Origin: Laceyella putida
GTDB lineage: Bacteria > Bacillota > Bacilli > Thermoactinomycetales > Thermoactinomycetaceae
Length of the DNA stretch: 27,639 nucleotides
Assembly (NCBI RefSeq): GCF_042665195.1
Contig: NZ_JBHTBW010000072.1
Coordinates: forward strand, 1-27,639
Direction: 5' to 3'
Made by a program: the position numbers and the translations under genes. Position 1 is the stretch's first letter. Every line of letters starts with the position of its first letter. Shown here piece after piece: positions 1-7,283 of this stretch. The notes under the pieces were generated by a model that saw only the letters and a program-made list of their open reading frames with translations, was not told the DNA's origin and ran no database searches.

Positions 1-71
1 GTTATGAAAAACGGGCGGTTTATTTTTGTGCTGCCATTACCTTGATTTCCTTGATCATGTGGCTCAATTAA
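1..71 (+). CDS. C-terminal tail of a probable membrane protein (partial)
   Basis: An open frame enters from the left edge (first complete codon at base 3) and stops at TAA 69-71. The last 22 residues are mostly hydrophobic (CAAITLISLIMWLN at the end), which looks like the final transmembrane helix of an integral membrane protein such as a permease. A hairpin with a short T-rich tail follows about 60 bases later. Nothing more can be said about function because the body of the gene lies outside the window. Confidence 0.5.
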   Translation, partial: YEKRAVYFCAAITLISLIMWLN

Positions 72-132
72 TCATTCACCAGACACGCCCTAGTATCTTG
101 ATAAAGAATTTGAAAGCTGGCAAGTTCAACTA

Positions 133-168
133 AAAAGGGCTCTCGGTATTAGACCGAAGGCCCCTTTA
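133..168. terminator. Rho-independent terminator, probably bidirectional
   Basis: Stem AAAGGGC-tct-CGG with loop tattaga and CCG-aag-GCCCCTTT, followed by TATT. It lies between the plus-strand tail ending at 71 and the minus-strand regulator ending at 180, so it could end both convergent transcripts. Confidence 0.7.
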
Positions 169-179
169 TTGGAATTTAT

Positions 180-1391
180 TTAGGTGGAGTAGCGAGCATC
201 CAGCTCTTTTAATTCGTTCTTATCCTCCTCATTATCGAGGATATGTTGGAACTCTTTTACGCTCTGAACATCACTATAACCCGCTGCTTCAATCGTGTTT
301 AATAGTCGATAAGCGCGGCTTTTCGCATGAGGAGATTTCAATAATTTGGCCTTTCGATAGAATTCTAGCCCTGCCTGTACACAATTGTCCACCTGACCTA
401 ACATGAGATATGCTCTCGCCCAATCAAGTGGAATCCACGCATCCAACCAGATATTCGCTTCCAAGGCGATCTGGCTCTTAATTTCCTCTTTCATGGCTAA
501 GGTTTCCTTTGGCTCTCCAAGTTCTAAATAGCCATAGCTCTTTTCTGCGAGTACACCACTTAAAGAGTGGAACACAAAATCTGTTCCATCACCATAGTTA
601 AAATTTTCAATACTTCTTGCTGTACGTAAAGCGGCTTCTATGGCTCTCTCAAACTTCACTTTCAATCCAGCACTAGCATATGTTCTTGCAAGGTAGGCGT
701 TAGTTACGACTATAACATGTTTCGACGCTCTGAAGGATTCATCTCTTGCCATCTCAAGGTAGTCAATCGCTTCATCTTGTTTTCCCATTCGCTCTAGTTC
801 TGTACCTATATTTAGGTAACTCATAGCCAGAGTAGCCGGATGATCAATGGCTTTCGCGATCTCATTCATTTTGCGGAATTTGTTTAGAGCATCTTCATAT
901 CGCTGTTTTTCGACATCGAGTACACCATTAAGTCTTAATACTTGGGCGTAGAGCATTTGAAAGCGTTCGTCCAGTCGTACAGGAGGAGGAGTATTCTCTT
1001 GTAAGTAATCAAAAAGCCGATTCAGATCATTGACAGCCTCTTCAACATACGGCAAAGACATAACACGACGAAGATTCCATGTACGCTTTATCAAACTCTC
1101 AGCTGTGTTCAAAGTTTCATCATACATAAAAGTTCCGCAAAAGATACTCGGGTTAAATGGGTCGTAATCAGAAAGCCCCATTTTCCAGAGTGGAATTTGT
1201 AAAATATTACACAAACGGCGAAGTGTTTGGGGATCAGTGATATTCTTTATGCCACGTTCCACTTCAGACACGTAATTCACACTTACACCGGTTCCACCGC
1301 CCGCTTGGGGCCATTTCTCAGCTAATTGTGCCTGCGTCATATTTAACTTTTCCCTAGCTTCACGAATAGTTATTCCATAATGGTAATCCAT
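180..1391 (-). CDS. XRE-type HTH regulator with TPR-like C-terminal region
   Basis: A 403-aa cytoplasmic protein. Residues about 5-70 form an XRE helix-turn-helix (ITIREAREKLNMTQAQLAEK, then VSVNYVSEVERG, then TLRRLCNILQIPLW). The rest is helical with TPR-like units, for example RYEDALNKFRKMNEIA and GKQDEAIDYLEMARDES. This is the architecture of Rgg/PlcR/Rap-like (RRNPP) regulators, where the TPR part binds a signal peptide; peptide control here is inference, and no obvious signal-peptide gene was found next door. I chose ATG at 1391, preceded by GAGGTTGTAGGT. An in-frame TTG at 1415 adds eight residues and has a poorer site. It is transcribed away from the small plus-strand genes at 1709 onward and shares their upstream region, so it may regulate them. 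Confidence 0.8.
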   Translation of the reverse strand: MDYHYGITIREAREKLNMTQAQLAEKWPQAGGGTGVSVNYVSEVERGIKNITDPQTLRRLCNILQIPLWKMGLSDYDPFNPSIFCGTFMYDETLNTAESLIKRTWNLRRVMSLPYVEEAVNDLNRLFDYLQENTPPPVRLDERFQMLYAQVLRLNGVLDVEKQRYEDALNKFRKMNEIAKAIDHPATLAMSYLNIGTELERMGKQDEAIDYLEMARDESFRASKHVIVVTNAYLARTYASAGLKVKFERAIEAALRTARSIENFNYGDGTDFVFHSLSGVLAEKSYGYLELGEPKETLAMKEEIKSQIALEANIWLDAWIPLDWARAYLMLGQVDNCVQAGLEFYRKAKLLKSPHAKSRAYRLLNTIEAAGYSDVQSVKEFQHILDNEEDKNELKELDARYST

Positions 1392-1708
1392 ACCTACAAC
1401 CTCACAATCAATCAACCTATTAGTATGAATATTATATACCTTAGTCTATTAAGTTACCAACTTTTCAGTTTGTTCTAATTTTTCATAATCTAAATCATAC
1501 TATTACTAGGCTTATCGTGCATATTATATCTTCTTGTTCAAATAGTCAAGTGATCACATTTTTGGTGAAAAGTGGTGAAATTTTGCTTACAGTTCAAATT
1601 GAAGGACAGGCAAATTCAGGTCACGTCATTTATTTATGACCTACAACAAGGGTCCCCAAATTAAGATTTGGTCGTTTAGCTTAAACAAAAAAAGTAAGGA
1701 GGTAAAAA
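1392..1708. other. Divergent intergenic region with inverted repeats
   Basis: This 317-bp gap separates the HTH-TPR gene (minus) from the first small plus-strand gene. It is AT rich. Two inverted repeats are visible near the plus-strand gene: AGGTCA-N13-TGACCT at 1618-1642 and CCAAAT-TAAG-ATTTGG at 1656-1671. A TGATCA palindrome and the close repeats GGTGAAAAGT/GGTGAAATTT lie around 1550-1580. These are plausible operator sites for the divergent regulator, which is inference. I see no RNA gene. Confidence 0.5.
1431..1460 (-). promoter_or_regulatory. Candidate sigma-A promoter for the HTH-TPR gene
   Basis: Read on the minus strand: -35 TTGGTA (1460-1455), an 18-bp spacer and -10 TATAAT (1436-1431), a perfect -10 box. 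It sits about 40 bases upstream of the chosen ATG at 1391. Confidence 0.6.
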
Positions 1709-2004
1709 ATGCTGAAAGTAAGCATTAGAGGTCAAGTAGAGCAGGTACAAACATTCTTAAGGAACATAGAAAATCAATATATTCTAGTAGATAAGGTTAA
1801 AACAGATGATAGTAGCAATGTAACTGTTTCATACGATCTTCAAGTAGCTAAAAAGCCAGAGGTTACAACAATCAACCTTTTTTACAAAATGGAGAGAACT
1901 TCCATATACCCGTTGTTCGTCACATCTATGCAGAAGTGGAAGATGGAAAGCATATTGTCAGTGGTTGGTCCCATGATGTTTTTACGGACCAAGGAAAAAG
2001 GAAA
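1709..2004 (+). pseudogene. Small hypothetical protein, probably frameshifted
   Basis: ATG 1709 follows a strong site (AAGGAGGTAAAAA). The first about 60 codons (MLKVSIRGQVEQVQTFLRNI...) look like a small acidic/basic domain, loosely like the DUF3970 type; that link is weak. The original frame runs to 2017 with an unconvincing Met-rich tail. A -1 shift at the T6 run near 1878-1885 instead gives a much more protein-like C-terminus (ENFHIPVVRHIYAEVEDG, then HIVSGWSHDVFTD) that stops at TGA about 2004. I therefore read it as one gene of about 97 residues broken, or recoded, at a homopolymer. Confidence 0.5.
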
Positions 2005-2013
2005 TGAACAGGC

Positions 2014-2306
2014 ATGAAGAATATGGAAAAACGAGTGTGCTGGTTCACTTGGTGGTTTAAAGACAAAGGTCCATCACAAGGAAGACATACAGGGTAGAAC
2101 TTAACCGCTTAGAATCTCGGCCATTAACAATACGAGATGTGTATTGGATTTTAGAGGAGGCGTACTACGATCCCAAAGGTCACCTTCACTACCTCACATC
2201 AGAACAAACAAACCAAAGACTTGTTGAAATCGGTGTTCAACCTGACGCTCCTCCGTGGCGAAAGGATGACATAATCCTTGCAACGAAAGGAGGTGGAGCT
2301 TCATGA
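2014..2306 (+). pseudogene. Broken small gene, two reading frames
   Basis: ATG 2014 opens a 27-codon frame (MKNMEKRVCWFTWWFKDKG...) ending at TAG 2095. Another frame, open from 2061 to TGA 2304-2306, reads TYRVELNRLESRPLTIRDVY, then WILEEAYYDPKGHLHYLTSE, and ends WRKDDIILATKGGGAS; it has no credible start codon of its own. Joining them at about 2070-2095 gives a sensible protein of roughly 95 residues, so this is probably a single gene with one frameshift. Function unknown. The strong AAAGGAGG near its end belongs to a following 11-codon frame (2303-2338). Confidence 0.5.
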
Positions 2307-2404
2307 AACATCTCTACAGTGAACCGCCTCAGGCTTAGTTACTTGGCTCAGTGGGATGTATGTTGCTACTGTTTATTGGATTTTCCAGACTAAGGAGCTA
2401 CAGG

Positions 2405-2623
2405 ATGATTCGATTTTGGCATGACATCTTTGGAAAGAAAGTAGTCGTCATTCATGTAGAGACCCAAGAGAGAAAGGAAATCAAGATCAACTCTGAACTA
2501 ATGAACACCTTTTTGGAAGCACATGATGTTTCACTAGATGAATTGAATGTTATTCATTACGATTTGGATCGTATGATGTTGTTCCAAGACAACAAAAAAA
2601 GAGAGCCAAAAGAGACTCCCTAA
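2405..2623 (+). CDS. Small hypothetical protein, paralog A
   Basis: A 72-aa soluble, charged protein starting MIRFWHDIFGKKVVVIHVET and containing LMNTFLEAHDVSLDEL and DLDRMMLFQD. I chose ATG 2405 because AAGGAG lies just upstream and because the next paralog aligns from IRFW onward; an in-frame ATG at 2351 has no such site. About 70 bases downstream is a second copy with the same plan (IRFWYD, then FLEAHNVTL, then DKDRLGLF). No known function; the pair resembles small accessory proteins of mobile or regulatory islands, which is only an impression. Confidence 0.6.
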   Translation: MIRFWHDIFGKKVVVIHVETQERKEIKINSELMNTFLEAHDVSLDELNVIHYDLDRMMLFQDNKKREPKETP

Positions 2624-2693
2624 AAAAGATTTTGACACTGGTATTATAACACGTACGGTTGGATGGGTGGAGCTTCTGAAAGGAGAAGCTGCC

Positions 2694-2898
2694 TTGATTA
2701 GATTTTGGTATGACGAATCAGAACGGAATGCTTATCTTTCATGAATCAAGCGGCAAACAAAAGGAAATGAAATTCGGCAGCAAAGATTTGGCCCGCTTTT
2801 TAGAGGCTCACAATGTTACATTGCATGAATGCAAGAAAGTGAAGCGAGATAAAGATCGTTTGGGTCTGTTTAAGTGTTGGAGATTCTGGTTCAAATGA
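2694..2898 (+). pseudogene. Small hypothetical protein, paralog B (frameshifted)
   Basis: A TTG at 2694, 8 bases after AAAGGAGA, opens LIRFWYDESER and then runs into a stop at 2742-2744. The next frame continues as MLIFHESSGKQKEMKF, LARFLEAHNVTLHE and DKDRLGLFKCWRFWFK to 2898. The joined product aligns end to end with the 2405 gene, so one base has been gained (or two lost) around 2727 (CGGA-ATG). Translation from the in-frame ATG at 2710 would have no binding site and would lose the conserved N-terminus. Confidence 0.55.
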
Positions 2899-2910
2899 TG
2901 GAGGGTACGA

Positions 2911-3093
2911 ATGATCGGAGAAAACAAAGCACATGTACAGTTTCCTTATTATTCCGTAAACACAGATAAGGAAAATTGGGTTTAGCTGGTACAAGTGGGG
3001 CTTCCAGTGGTACTAGATTCATCTGGTAATCAAGTGCTGGAGATGGTTTGTGTTAACGGTTGTTGGGAGTTTAAGAGCGGTATAAATCAGTAG
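2911..3093 (+). pseudogene. Small hypothetical ORF interrupted by an in-frame TAG
   Basis: ATG 2911, with GGAGGGTACGA upstream, starts MIGENKAHVQFPYYSVNTDK and meets TAG at 2983-2985. The same frame then stays open with protein-like content (LVQVGLPVVLDSSGNQVLEM, then VCVNGCWEFKSGINQ) to TAG 3091-3093. The simplest reading is a 60-codon gene killed by one substitution. Function unknown. Confidence 0.45.
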
Positions 3094-3155
3094 CTAAATT
3101 GGTCAGGGGCAGCGGCCGGCTCCGTTGCTTCTGGCCCAACTTGGAGGGCGATTGT

Positions 3156-3521
3156 ATGTTTCTTTGGTCAATGTTTCTTGCTGTTGTGGGTGCATACTGT
3201 GCTTTTTGGCGTATTTGGTTTCTTTCTAAAAAAGTAAACAGCGATGTCGTAGACATCATTGATAAACATACCTGGTTGATTCAAGGAAGTGCTTATCTGG
3301 TTTTTGTTGTCATTGCTAAGACTTTTCATTTGTATACGACTGAGGATGGATTATGGGATCTATTAATGGATGCGTTTTTGTTTTCTTGGATTGCAGGGAC
3401 CGCGATCTTCTTCTATCGGCTAAGAGTAAAAGTGAAAAAAATTCAGTTTGTAACGGTAGATTGGAAGTATGAATGGAGGGTTAAAAATGGAGGCTCAGAA
3501 AACCAAAAAGAGCATATCTAA
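3156..3521 (+). CDS. Small membrane protein heading the operon
   Basis: A 121-aa protein with about three hydrophobic helices: MFLWSMFLAVVGAYCAFW at the start, GSAYLVFVVIAKTFHLY in the middle and LLMDAFLFSWIAGTAIFFY near residue 90. A charged cytoplasmic-looking tail follows (RLRVKVKKIQFVTVDWKYE). ATG 3156 is preceded by TTGGAGGGCGATTGT; an in-frame ATG at 3099 lacks a site and adds a non-membrane leader. Its stop codon overlaps the next start (TAATG at 3519-3523), so it is probably co-transcribed and translationally coupled to the dehydrogenase-like gene. Family not recognised. Confidence 0.65.
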   Translation: MFLWSMFLAVVGAYCAFWRIWFLSKKVNSDVVDIIDKHTWLIQGSAYLVFVVIAKTFHLYTTEDGLWDLLMDAFLFSWIAGTAIFFYRLRVKVKKIQFVTVDWKYEWRVKNGGSENQKEHI

Positions 3522-4579
3522 TGCCAGATCAAGTAAAACTGTTTTGCCAATCTGGTTATCAAGTATTCGTTGAAACGGGTGCAGGAAAAGGGTCGGGATT
3601 TTCAGATAAGGAATACCGAGAAGCTGGCGCGGAGATTGTTTCAACTTCGGAAGCTTGGTTAGCAAGTCCCTTTGTCGTCAAATTTAAGTCTCCTGGCCCT
3701 CACGAGTATGATTATTTGCATCCAGATATGCATATAGGAGCTTTTTTTCACGCGGAAGGAAATCCTGAGTTGACAAAAGTGCTTTGTGATTGTGGTTTGA
3801 CAGCTTATGCTTTTGAGTTTTTTCGGACGATGGATGGCTTTTTTCCAATGTCTTTTGCGGATAGTGAGATAGCGGGTAAGATGGCTGTACTTTATGGAGC
3901 CTATCATTTGCAGAGCCATTTAGGAGGTTCGGGGGTTTTATTGAGCGATGTTGTAGGGGTGGAGCCGCCAAAGGTCGTTGTTATCGGTTATGGCACGGCG
4001 GGAGGTGCGGCCGTTCGGTTTGCTGTTGCATTAGGTTCAGAAGTCGTTGTTTTGGGAACAAATCGAGAAAAATTGCGTCGGTTTCAGGCTACTGTTCCTC
4101 CCTCTGTAAGGTGTTTGGTTAATTCACGAGAAGTTTTGGCCAGAGAATTAAATGATGCGGATCTGGTGATTGGTGCGATTCAAATTTCCACATATGATAC
4201 GCCACCGATGATTGATGAAGAGCTGGTAAAAATGATGAAACCTGGTTCGATGATTGTAGATGTAACTTGCGGCTATGGAGCCGGTTATCTTCCGACATTT
4301 TCCCAGTTTACATCGTTTAACCAACCGGTATACGAACGATTTGGCGTTCTTCATTGCAAAATTGACTTGTTGCCGGCGGCAGTGCCGGCAACGACAACGA
4401 GGGCGGTAAGTCCTTTAGTTGCGCCTTATCTTCTTAATTTAGGAGAGAGCATTTTCAATACCAACTTCTTTGATGGTATTTCGGCTGCTGGGAAAATCAT
4501 TGAAAATGGCAGGATCGTTCATCACGAAGTAGCAAGGCATATGGAAATGATTGATCGGGAGGAGGCCAAGCATGTCTAA
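3521..4579 (+). CDS. Alanine dehydrogenase/PNT-family enzyme, N-terminally short
   Basis: A 352-aa protein of the alanine dehydrogenase / transhydrogenase alpha / carboxyethylornithine synthase superfamily. Visible landmarks are the substrate-domain lysine (VVKFKSPGPHEY, about residue 54), the catalytic-type histidine (IGAFFHAEGNPELTK, about 78), the Rossmann NAD-binding loop (VVVIGYGTAGGAA, about 152-164) and the family C-terminal stretch (PAAVPATTTRAVSPLVAPYL). Members usually begin with about 20 residues of the type VPKE...E-x-R-V-A-L-T-P. Here the protein starts right after that point (MPDQVKLF), so the arginine that holds the substrate carboxylate is missing. No frame upstream supplies it. 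The start ATG overlaps the previous stop. It may act as an opine- or amino-acid-type dehydrogenase in the operon's pathway, or be inactive. Confidence 0.75.
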   Translation: MPDQVKLFCQSGYQVFVETGAGKGSGFSDKEYREAGAEIVSTSEAWLASPFVVKFKSPGPHEYDYLHPDMHIGAFFHAEGNPELTKVLCDCGLTAYAFEFFRTMDGFFPMSFADSEIAGKMAVLYGAYHLQSHLGGSGVLLSDVVGVEPPKVVVIGYGTAGGAAVRFAVALGSEVVVLGTNREKLRRFQATVPPSVRCLVNSREVLARELNDADLVIGAIQISTYDTPPMIDEELVKMMKPGSMIVDVTCGYGAGYLPTFSQFTSFNQPVYERFGVLHCKIDLLPAAVPATTTRAVSPLVAPYLLNLGESIFNTNFFDGISAAGKIIENGRIVHHEVARHMEMIDREEAKHV

Positions 4580-5405
4580 ACTCCCAACGATTTTAAATGC
4601 AAGAAAAATCACATATCAAGAGCGTGCACAGTTTTATGATGTTGAATACGACACTAACGTAGATCAACATTTTTTACGAAGTTTAGTGAGCCCTGATGTC
4701 CATTCCATTTTGGAGGTTCCATGTGGCACGGGCCGCAATGTTTCTTGGCTAGCGGAGACAGGGTGCTTTGTTGCAGAAGTGGATATTGAGAAGTCAATGG
4801 TTGAAATAGTAAAAGAGAAAATTAACCAATCGAATATCCAAGACCGTATGCAAGCAATTGTATCTGATATGAGGGACTTGAATTTAAAAAAGGAATTTGA
4901 TTTAGTTCTTGTCCCTCAAGAAGCATTTCAATTGCTTACTAATGAACGTGATGCGATTGAGGCGCTTTTATCGTTTCGTAAGCATCTCTCAATAAATGGA
5001 ACAATACTGATAGATCTGGCTACCTTTACCCCTCAATCAAAAAGCCAAATTGGGCCCAGCTATTATGATCCGGCTGTTCCTAACGGTAAGTTAGTCAAGG
5101 AATGGACAAGACAATTACCAAATGGAAAATCATTAACGCGTTCTCGTATTCAACATGAAATGCCAAGTTCCTTGTTCCTCACCTTTTTCTACGAAATTGA
5201 AGGAAACGGTGAAAAAGAAATCTGTATGGCAGACATGCTACTGAGGAAATACGACTTGGATCACTTTCTGTCATTGTGTAAGGAAACTGCATTGGAAGTG
5301 CAAGCAGTTTACGGGGATTACGATCGGGCTCCCTATACTCCAGAGTCAGAGCGAATGGTTTTACTACTAAAGAGAAAGCTGGTATTGAGAGGAGTTTCAT
5401 TATGA
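4572..5405 (+). CDS. Class I SAM-dependent methyltransferase (first)
   Basis: A 277-aa cytoplasmic enzyme. The SAM-binding motif I is SILEVPCGTGRNVSWLA at about residues 46-62, motif II acidic residue in FVAEVDIEKSMV, and post-motif regions FDLVLVPQEAFQLL and GTILIDLATF follow the class I order. I chose ATG 4572, just after GGGAGGAGGCCAAGC; it overlaps the upstream gene by eight bases. An in-frame ATG at 4551 lies inside the upstream gene. Its acceptor is unknown; its place between an amino-acid-type dehydrogenase and a second methyltransferase suggests small-molecule rather than rRNA methylation, which is inference. Confidence 0.8.
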   Translation: MSKLPTILNARKITYQERAQFYDVEYDTNVDQHFLRSLVSPDVHSILEVPCGTGRNVSWLAETGCFVAEVDIEKSMVEIVKEKINQSNIQDRMQAIVSDMRDLNLKKEFDLVLVPQEAFQLLTNERDAIEALLSFRKHLSINGTILIDLATFTPQSKSQIGPSYYDPAVPNGKLVKEWTRQLPNGKSLTRSRIQHEMPSSLFLTFFYEIEGNGEKEICMADMLLRKYDLDHFLSLCKETALEVQAVYGDYDRAPYTPESERMVLLLKRKLVLRGVSL

Positions 5406-6151
5406 GATCTTCGCAATGTAAAAACAAAGTGAAGGTAACTGATTTTCAGACTGTACCTTTGGCCCCTGAAAGATTGGCTTATTTTCAGGGCTATTTCAAG
5501 AACTATTACTATGATGAATTCCGCTTTGGCCAAGGAACTGAAAACATTCTTTCGGTCTTGAACGAGTGGGGACATGGGGGAGAGTGGCTTGATCTTGGTG
5601 CGGGTCCGTCCACCTTATTGTGGTCAATCCCTTTAAAGGAAGTAAAGGGGATAGCTTGCAATGACATCTCCGTAGAAGCTTTAAAAGTTCTTGATGATTT
5701 TGTTCAAAGTGATGAAGTCCCACCATGTTATCAAGAAGCCCTTAAGTTATTTGCCAAGACGGATCGGCATGTCTTGGAAATGAAGAAGAAGGTACGAAAC
5801 TATCTGGTTTTTGATGCAATGAGTAATTGGCCGGCGATTGAGCACATTGGCAAATATGATTTAATTACCGAGTTCGGTACATTTGGGTTGGCTCAAACAC
5901 CTGAAAAGTTTATAAATTGTTTTGAGCTTCTCAAGAGCTATTTGAAACCTGGAGGTAGGGTTATCGGTGCAAACTGGACCAGAAGTGCTCATTTAATTGG
6001 AAAAGAAGGCCATGACAATTCTTACTTGAACCTGAAGCTAATTGATTACGTCGCGCATCGCTACTCGTATGACATTCTCCATTTGGAGAAAGTGGATATT
6101 GCCGATGATCCTTACTATGACTCGGTGATTGTGTTTGCATTAAGTCATTGA
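5402..6151 (+). CDS. Class I SAM-dependent methyltransferase (second), NNMT/PNMT-like
   Basis: A 249-aa enzyme. Motif I is WLDLGAGPSTLLWSI (about 62-76), the acidic strand-2 residue lies in GIACNDISVEAL, and FELLKSYLKPGGRVIGANW is the strand-5 region. The N-terminal block LAPERLAYFQGYFKNYYYDE and the overall order recall the NNMT/PNMT/TEMT small-molecule N-methyltransferases; that sub-family call is tentative. ATG 5402 overlaps the previous stop (ATGA) and is preceded by GAGAGGAG. Two different methyltransferases in succession imply two methylations, or methylation of two intermediates, in the same pathway. Confidence 0.75.
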   Translation: MRSSQCKNKVKVTDFQTVPLAPERLAYFQGYFKNYYYDEFRFGQGTENILSVLNEWGHGGEWLDLGAGPSTLLWSIPLKEVKGIACNDISVEALKVLDDFVQSDEVPPCYQEALKLFAKTDRHVLEMKKKVRNYLVFDAMSNWPAIEHIGKYDLITEFGTFGLAQTPEKFINCFELLKSYLKPGGRVIGANWTRSAHLIGKEGHDNSYLNLKLIDYVAHRYSYDILHLEKVDIADDPYYDSVIVFALSH

Positions 6152-6177
6152 AAACAAATTTGATGGAGGGATTTTTA

Positions 6178-7272
6178 ATGGGAACCTTGGCTAGTTTGGA
6201 TAATGTTTTCTATCCTCCGGGAGGAATCGGATATATTATGTCGGACCTTGCTGATCTGGTTAGCAATAAAATTCAAGGAAAGAAAGAAATTATTATCAAC
6301 TGCTCTGCTCAGCCAAACAGCCATCCTCATCTGGGAACGGTAACAACGATGATGACTGCGTTTGCTGTTGGTAAGTACTTAGGGGATTATTATTCATTAC
6401 CGGTCAAAGTCATATTTGATCAATTGGAAAACAGCCCCGCACAAAAATTAGAGGTTGATGGTGTTGTTTACCAGAAAAGTCTCAGCGACATCATACATGA
6501 TGGCCGATCTTTGGCGGATACAAATATGGAATTCTTTCGCTATATCTTTGCCGAACTATCGAAGAAAACTGGCGTCCCTCACGTTATTCGTTCGTATGAG
6601 GAATATCAAAATCTGCCTACTGTGAGAAGGATTTTACTTGGAATTTTGCAGAGTCACGATGAGTTTGCCCGGATTGTTAGCCCAAGTGATCAGAAACTAC
6701 ATGTACGGTTTCCTTGTCCTGTTTGTAAGTTTGCGGATAAACACGCCAAAACAAGCAAAATTAAAGATATAACTGAGGATTCGGTAACGATGGTAAGCCG
6801 TTGTTTTGAACATGGTGAACATCAAGTTACGATTCGTGAGGACAATCAAGATTTTGTTGATTTTAATGCAGCTCTACGCGATCTCATCAAGGGAGCCTTC
6901 ATCATTGAAGAAGATCAAGAAAATGAGACGTTAAGCATCATGGTTGATGGTGGAGATTGGTCGGGGGTATGGGCTCTTCGCGTACATTGTGAAGGACTTC
7001 TTGAGTTGGGGTATTGGAAAATTGCGACACGCATCTTTGCGCCTGTCATCGTTGATTGGTCGGGAGCCAAGTTTTCTAAATCGCTGTATGTTAGAAAAGG
7101 GGCTTATAACTATTTGCCAAAGGGATTGATAGACTTTTCCGCCTTTTTGTCCACTTATGGAACTGAAGGATTTGATAAACTTTGGGGTGAAGTACAGGAG
7201 TGGGTTAAAAACCCAAGCAAACTTTTCCGAAACTACTCTGTTGATTATTTTCAACTCATCCTGGAGAAGTAA
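6178..7272 (+). CDS. Stand-alone class I aminoacyl-tRNA-synthetase-like enzyme
   Basis: A 364-aa protein with the two class I synthetase signatures: a HIGH-like motif (CSAQPNSHPHLGT, about residues 42-54) and a KMSKS-like motif (GAKFSKSLYV, about 300-310). Between them is a probable zinc knuckle (CPVC...C...H around residues 181-215). No anticodon-binding domain follows; the protein ends about 60 residues after KFSKS. Complete synthetases are larger, so this is probably an amino-acid-activating homolog used in metabolism, as with MshC (cysteine ligase), or one charging a carrier or tRNA for biosynthesis. It is closest by eye to the class Ib group, but I cannot name the amino acid. ATG 6178 has GGAGGG eight bases upstream; an in-frame TTG at 6148 is less likely. 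Confidence 0.7.
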   Translation: MGTLASLDNVFYPPGGIGYIMSDLADLVSNKIQGKKEIIINCSAQPNSHPHLGTVTTMMTAFAVGKYLGDYYSLPVKVIFDQLENSPAQKLEVDGVVYQKSLSDIIHDGRSLADTNMEFFRYIFAELSKKTGVPHVIRSYEEYQNLPTVRRILLGILQSHDEFARIVSPSDQKLHVRFPCPVCKFADKHAKTSKIKDITEDSVTMVSRCFEHGEHQVTIREDNQDFVDFNAALRDLIKGAFIIEEDQENETLSIMVDGGDWSGVWALRVHCEGLLELGYWKIATRIFAPVIVDWSGAKFSKSLYVRKGAYNYLPKGLIDFSAFLSTYGTEGFDKLWGEVQEWVKNPSKLFRNYSVDYFQLILEK

Positions 7273-7283
7273 GGGAGATTCAT

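Noticed and set aside
1870..1890. Programmed -1 frameshift site
   Set aside because: The T6 run does not fit a canonical X-XXY-YYZ heptamer in the zero frame and no downstream pseudoknot is evident; an indel is simpler, given the many other breaks.
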